From the NCBI GenBank assembly GCA_002381185.1, contig DFOA01000064.1, positions 75,687 through 139,686 on the forward strand: DNA of 64,000 nucleotides. Direction: 5' to 3'. The translations under genes and the position numbers were made by a program. This DNA is from Firmicutes bacterium UBA3553 (lineage in GTDB: Bacteria > Bacillota > Clostridia > Tissierellales > Sedimentibacteraceae). Of this stretch, positions 60,143-64,000 are shown piece by piece (the stretch's first letter is position 1; every line of letters starts with the position of its first letter). The notes under the pieces are model-generated. The model was not told where the DNA came from and did no database searches. It saw nothing but the letters and a program-made list of their open reading frames with translations.

Positions 60143-60520
60143 ATGGAGAAAATAAAATTAACCATTCCTAAGAAATCTGAATATATGAGTACCATAAGGC
60201 TTACAACGTCTGCCTTGTCAAATTTAAAGGGATTTAATATTGATGAAATAGAAGACTTGAAAGTCATTATTTCTGAAGTTTGTACATTTTTTATAAGCAA
60301 TGTTGAAAATAACAGTGAACCTCTTGAAATTAATTATGAAATAAGCGGAAATAATTTAATTGTTGAAGTAACTGATTTGAATTCGGGTGAAATTTCTGAA
60401 GAAAACAGGACAAACAGTGATATGTGTGTTATGATTATTGAAAGTCTTGCCGACAATCATAATTTTGATTTAAAGAACAAAAAAATAATATTTGAAAAGT
60501 GCATAAATAATTTTGAATAG
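60143..60520 (+). CDS. RsbW/SpoIIAB-like anti-sigma factor with degenerate ATP site
   Basis: The 125-residue protein aligns with RsbW: IEDLKVIISEVCTFFISNV corresponds to VEDMKIAVSEACTNAVQHA, and IIESLADNHNF to LIETLMDEV. The N-box asparagine is replaced by Phe (CTFFI), the DxGxG G1 box is VTDLNSG, and the glycine-rich GGLGL box is SDMCVMI. It therefore probably cannot bind ATP or phosphorylate the STAS partner. The start ATG 60143 has AGGGTGATATA. It lies between the STAS and sigma genes with 4 and 11 bp gaps. It may still bind the sigma factor by partner switching without a kinase step, or need another kinase. Confidence 0.8.
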   Translation: MEKIKLTIPKKSEYMSTIRLTTSALSNLKGFNIDEIEDLKVIISEVCTFFISNVENNSEPLEINYEISGNNLIVEVTDLNSGEISEENRTNSDMCVMIIESLADNHNFDLKNKKIIFEKCINNFE

Positions 60521-60531
60521 GCGTTGATAAT

Positions 60532-61293
60532 ATGAGCGAAGCAATCCAAAATTCCAAGACTATTAAAAACCGGGATTTATTTTTGCAGTACCAACAAACC
60601 AGGGATGTTGAAATAAGAAATCAAATTTTTGATAAATACAGGTACATGGCAGAAATAATATCCAGAAAATACAACAATAAAGGCATTGAACATGAGGATA
60701 TTTTTCAGATAGCCTGCATGGGGTTAATTTATGCAATAGAAAGATTTGATATAAGTAAGGGGTTTGAATTTACCAGCTTTGCAACTCCAACTATTTTAGG
60801 GGAAATTAAGAAATATTTCAGAGACAAGGGCTGGGCTATTAAAGTACCCAGGAAAATTCAGGAGATATCTAAAAAAGTAAATGATGTAAACAATTTATTG
60901 AATGCGCAGCTGAATCGAGCTCCTACAGTAAAGGAAGTTGCAGAATATATCGGTTCTACAGAAGAAGAAGTCCTGGAAGCCTTTGAAGCAGGAAAAATGT
61001 TCAACTCCCAATCATTGGATGAAAAGTTTGATATGAGCAATGATGACAGCGATATGTCACTGATGGATGTTGTAGGGCAGGATGATTCACGTTTTATAAA
61101 AATTGAAAATGAAGATTTTATAAAAAAATCCATGGATAAGCTAAATGAATTAGAAAGAAAAATAATAATTAGGAGGTTTTATTCTAACAAAACACAAAGT
61201 GAAATTGCAAAAGAATTAAATATTTCTCAAATGACTGTATCAAGAATAGAAAAAAAATCTTTGGAAAAATTAAGAATTGAATTCAATAAATAA
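60532..61293 (+). CDS. SigB/SigF/SigG family RNA polymerase sigma factor
   Basis: The 253-residue protein has sigma regions 2-4: YRYMAEIISRKYNNKGIEHE (2.1), FQIACMGLIYAIERFDISKG (2.2-2.3), FTSFATPTILGEIKKYFRDK (2.4), the region 3 segment GWAIKVPRKIQEISKKVNDV, and the region 4 helix-turn-helix SEIAKELNISQMTVSRIEKK. The GWAIKVPR stretch is closer to stress factor SigB than to SigF or SigG. It is the effector of the upstream STAS/anti-sigma pair. The stop is immediately followed by the palindromic repeat at 61294. Regulon members cannot be read from this window. Confidence 0.92.
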   Translation: MSEAIQNSKTIKNRDLFLQYQQTRDVEIRNQIFDKYRYMAEIISRKYNNKGIEHEDIFQIACMGLIYAIERFDISKGFEFTSFATPTILGEIKKYFRDKGWAIKVPRKIQEISKKVNDVNNLLNAQLNRAPTVKEVAEYIGSTEEEVLEAFEAGKMFNSQSLDEKFDMSNDDSDMSLMDVVGQDDSRFIKIENEDFIKKSMDKLNELERKIIIRRFYSNKTQSEIAKELNISQMTVSRIEKKSLEKLRIEFNK

Positions 61294-61421
61294 CAATAGT
61301 TAAGTTATGCATTATCAATAGATTAGCAATGGATATGCGATTGAATTAGAAATATCTATATAACTCTTAATCAATTGCTAATCCATAGCCAGTCAATTGA
61401 ATATTAATCGCAAGTCAATTT
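61294..61421. repeat. 128-bp imperfect palindrome of 11-nt units, copy 2
   Basis: The left part (61294-61348) divides into five 11-nt units, among them CAATAGATTAG, CAATGGATATG and CGATTGAATTA. The right part (61367-61421) is built of inverted units, reverse complement CAATTGATTAA, CTATGGATTAG, CAATTGACTGG. The inner units pair across a spacer of about 18 nt. Unit sequence, 11-nt period and inverted layout match the element at 29417-29522. It occupies the whole spacer between the sigma factor stop and the ribosome-binding site of the UPF0182 gene. Confidence 0.75.
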
Positions 61422-61435
61422 TTAAAGGAGGTACT

Positions 61436-64000
61436 ATGAGAAATAGAGGAAGATTTTTCACTATAGGATTAATTATTGTATTATTTTTAGTAATTAATTC
61501 TTTTGGCGGTGCCATTAAATTTTCAACAGATTATTTATGGTTCATGGAAGTGGGATATACAGAAACATTTTTAACTAAAATCAAAGCTCAAATTGCAATA
61601 GGTATTCCTATATTTGTTTTTTTGAGCATCTTGTTGTACATATTTGTAAAGAAATTAAAAAAGAAATATGATCTGGAATCTGAAATTGTTGATACAAAGA
61701 TAAATAAAAAGGTTAATCTGTGGATAAAACTGATTTCTGTTTTAATCAGTTTTTTGTTTACCATTAATATAGTATCCGGCATGTGGTTTGAAATTCTGCA
61801 GTTTCTTAACAGCGAAAGCTTTGGTATAGCTGATCCGATTTTTAATAACGACATGAGCTTTTATATTTTTAGGCTGCCTTTGATTAATACTGCAGTTGAT
61901 TTTGTAATAAATGTTTTATTCCTTCTAATTGTTGTTACAGTGCTGTTTTACGGATATCTTACAATAAAGGACAGCATAAAAAATATATCTGAACATTTTG
62001 AAGAAATGCGATATAATCCCACTCAAATTGACTTAAGCTCAGTGCTGAATAAGAAATTTGCAACTAAAATAATAAATCAATTATCATTTATAGGTATTTT
62101 TGTATTTATATTTTTAAGTATAAAATTTATATTAAGAAGCTATGATTTATTATATTCTCAGTTAGGAAGAGTTTTTGGAGCAGGATTTACAGACATTAAT
62201 ATAACCTTGAATTTATACAGAATACTTGCAATTGGGTGTTTAGTAGCCGCTGTAACATTTTTTATGGGAGCCAGAAAGAGAAATTTAAAGTTTGCATTGA
62301 CAGTCCCTGCTGCATTGATTGTTGTATCCATAATTGGAACTGGATTGTCAGTCGCAGTTGAAAATTTCATAGTTGAACCTGACCAGCTGTCAAAAGAAAC
62401 AAAATATATGGAATATAGCATTAAAAGCACACAGAGTGCATATGCCCTTGATGATGTATCTGCAATAGAATTTCCTGCAAACAATGATTTGACCATAGAA
62501 GATATTAGAAAGAATCAGGAAGTTATTGACAATGTAAGAATCAATGATCAGGAACCCTTAATCCAGGTTTATAATCAGCTTCAAGGTATAAGGCCTTACT
62601 ATGTGTTTAATGACGTGGATGTGGACCGCTACATAATTGACGGAGATTATAAGCAGGTATTTTTATCAGCCAGGGAGCTCGATCAAAACCGATTAAACGA
62701 GCAGGCAAGAACATGGGTTAACCAGTATTTAAAATATACTCACGGTTATGGAGTTACCTTATCTCAGGTTAATGAAGTTACTGCTCAGGGACAGCCTGAA
62801 ATGCTTGTTAGAAACATACCACCTACAACTAATACTGACTTTGAAATATCAAGACCTGAAATTTATTTTGGTGAAAAAACCGATGAATATATAATTGTTA
62901 ACACAGATGAAAAAGAATTTGATTATCCATCCGGTTCTGACAATGTAGAAACATTGTACGAAGGTACGGCAGGAATAAAGCTTTCATTTATAAATAAACT
63001 CCTTTTCAGCATAAGAGAAGGAAGCTATAGACTTTTAATTTCCAACAATATAAATTCGAACAGCAGAATTTTAATAAACAGAAATATAATGCAGAGAGTT
63101 TATGAAATCGCGCCCTTTATGTATTTTGACCCGGATGCATATGTTGTTGTTAACCAGGATGACGGAAAACTGTACTGGATAATTGAAGGATTCACTGTAA
63201 GCGACAGATTTCCGTACTCGCAACCCACAGATAAATTTGTTGAAGGACGAAATATAAATTATATAAGAAATTCAGTCAAGGTTGTGGTAGATGCATATGA
63301 TGGTTCAATTGATTTTTACATATCAGATGAAACCGACCCGATTATAAGGACATATGATAAGATATTTACTGATTTGTTTAAACCAATGAGCGACATGCCT
63401 GATGGATTAAGAAATCATGTTAGATATTCACAAGTATTTTTTGATGTACAGTCAGATATGTACAGACTTTACCATATTGAAAATCCTACAGTATTTTTTG
63501 GAAGAGAAGATTATTGGGATATTGCTAATGAAAAATATATGAATAATGGTGAAGAACCTGTTGGTTCAAGCTATGTAATGTTTAAACTCCCGGAAGAAGA
63601 AGACGTTGAATTTCTGTTGACTACTCAATATACCCCTCAAAATAAGGATAATATGATTGCTCTTTTGGCAGCAAGAAATGACGGTGAAAATTACGGAGAG
63701 CTTATTTTGTATGAATTTCCTAAAACCAAGACTATACCTGGTCCTAATATGATTGAAACTAAAATTGACCAGGATACTGTAATATCATCTCAGCTTACAT
63801 TGTGGAGCCAGGTGGGTTCAACAGTTTTAAGGGGAAATACATTAGTTGTTCCAATTGAAGATTCATTGCTTTATGTGGAGCCTATTTATCTTAAATCAGA
63901 TACTGAAAGCAATTTTCCCGAAATGAAAATGGTTGTTGTATCCTTTGGAGAAAGAATAGTAATGGAGCCCACATTAGAGCAGGCAATAGAAAGGATATTC
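61436..64000 (+). CDS. UPF0182 family membrane protein (partial, runs off window)
   Basis: The gene starts at ATG 61436 behind AAAGGAGGTACT and remains open for 855 codons to the end of the window, so its C-terminus is missing. The first 310 residues hold about seven membrane segments (such as FFTIGLIIVLFLVINSFG near the start), followed by a large extracytoplasmic domain. Family landmarks include YLWFMEVGYTETFLTKIKAQ, DPIFNNDMSFYIFRLP, RLNEQARTWVNQYLKYTHGY, RPEIYFGEKTDEYIIVNT and TPQNKDNMIALLAARNDG. The usual family length is about 900 residues. The role is not established. Confidence 0.92.
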   Translation, partial: MRNRGRFFTIGLIIVLFLVINSFGGAIKFSTDYLWFMEVGYTETFLTKIKAQIAIGIPIFVFLSILLYIFVKKLKKKYDLESEIVDTKINKKVNLWIKLISVLISFLFTINIVSGMWFEILQFLNSESFGIADPIFNNDMSFYIFRLPLINTAVDFVINVLFLLIVVTVLFYGYLTIKDSIKNISEHFEEMRYNPTQIDLSSVLNKKFATKIINQLSFIGIFVFIFLSIKFILRSYDLLYSQLGRVFGAGFTDINITLNLYRILAIGCLVAAVTFFMGARKRNLKFALTVPAALIVVSIIGTGLSVAVENFIVEPDQLSKETKYMEYSIKSTQSAYALDDVSAIEFPANNDLTIEDIRKNQEVIDNVRINDQEPLIQVYNQLQGIRPYYVFNDVDVDRYIIDGDYKQVFLSARELDQNRLNEQARTWVNQYLKYTHGYGVTLSQVNEVTAQGQPEMLVRNIPPTTNTDFEISRPEIYFGEKTDEYIIVNTDEKEFDYPSGSDNVETLYEGTAGIKLSFINKLLFSIREGSYRLLISNNINSNSRILINRNIMQRVYEIAPFMYFDPDAYVVVNQDDGKLYWIIEGFTVSDRFPYSQPTDKFVEGRNINYIRNSVKVVVDAYDGSIDFYISDETDPIIRTYDKIFTDLFKPMSDMPDGLRNHVRYSQVFFDVQSDMYRLYHIENPTVFFGREDYWDIANEKYMNNGEEPVGSSYVMFKLPEEEDVEFLLTTQYTPQNKDNMIALLAARNDGENYGELILYEFPKTKTIPGPNMIETKIDQDTVISSQLTLWSQVGSTVLRGNTLVVPIEDSLLYVEPIYLKSDTESNFPEMKMVVVSFGERIVMEPTLEQAIERIF

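Noticed and set aside
61588..62496. Minus-strand frames of 88 and 112 codons in the UPF0182 gene
   Set aside because: They are opposite to an intact conserved coding frame and unsupported by any start signal.
1..64000. Prophage, insertion sequence with intact transposase, or CRISPR-Cas system
   Set aside because: No integrase, transposase, capsid or cas-like protein was found in any frame; the only mobile-element traces are the REP-like remnants and the 11-nt palindromes.

Overview
The window is AT-rich chromosomal DNA from a low-GC, Gram-positive anaerobe of the Clostridia/Tissierellia type. The evidence is the rpmH-dnaA origin arrangement, strong GGAGG ribosome-binding sites, frequent TTG starts, a cluster for a tetrameric NAD-linked [FeFe] hydrogenase, PyrR-type pyrimidine attenuation and a YedF selenium-metabolism protein. 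Sedimentibacter or a close relative is my guess from overall style, not something the sequence proves. The replication origin lies at about 50.8-51.2 kb. To its left nearly all genes are on the minus strand and to its right all are on the plus strand, so transcription runs away from the origin on both replichores.

Region 1-4.8 kb is accessory: a broken receiver-like gene behind a 21-bp-spaced direct repeat, degenerate REP-like repeats, a small membrane protein, a lipoprotein, a secreted protein, and an ECF sigma/anti-sigma pair followed by another small secreted protein. The two secreted-protein genes share an ungapped 29-nt promoter-like motif, so this looks like a small ECF regulon for envelope or secreted products. 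Region 4.8-15.6 kb holds a GntR-controlled ABC-2 exporter operon with a well-formed promoter/operator, an AEC transporter and a complete oppABCDF peptide-uptake operon with an internal terminator after oppA. Region 15.6-26.2 kb is mixed: tRNA-Arg, tRNA-Gly, tRNA-Thr, a DacA-type carboxypeptidase, endonuclease IV, seryl-tRNA synthetase with a degenerate T-box-like leader, an XRE-cupin regulator, HelD, an NhaC-type antiporter, a polysaccharide deacetylase and a Tyr-rich small protein.

Region 26.2-36.3 kb carries de novo pyrimidine synthesis (pyrB-I-F-K-D-E plus separate pyrC), with a PyrR attenuator before pyrB, interrupted by DUF951, yedF, cvpA, a DUF5711-like protein and a class V aminotransferase/cysteine desulfurase. 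Region 37.1-41.7 kb is an hndABCD operon (NuoE-like, 2Fe-2S ferredoxin, NuoF-like, [FeFe] hydrogenase) behind a near-consensus promoter. Region 42-50.8 kb is the classic origin-left cluster parB-parA-noc-rsmG-mnmG-mnmE-jag-yidC-yidD-rnpA-rpmH.

Region 51.2-59.8 kb is dnaA-dnaN-yaaA-recF-gyrB-gyrA. It is followed by a STAS antagonist, a RsbW-like anti-sigma that has lost its ATP-binding motifs, a SigB-type sigma factor and the start of a large UPF0182 membrane protein that runs off the window. Two long imperfect palindromes built from 11-nt repeat units fill spacers in the pyr operon (29.4 kb) and after the sigma gene (61.3 kb); they appear to be a dispersed repeat family. Two parS-like sites lie at 31.4 and 33.3 kb.
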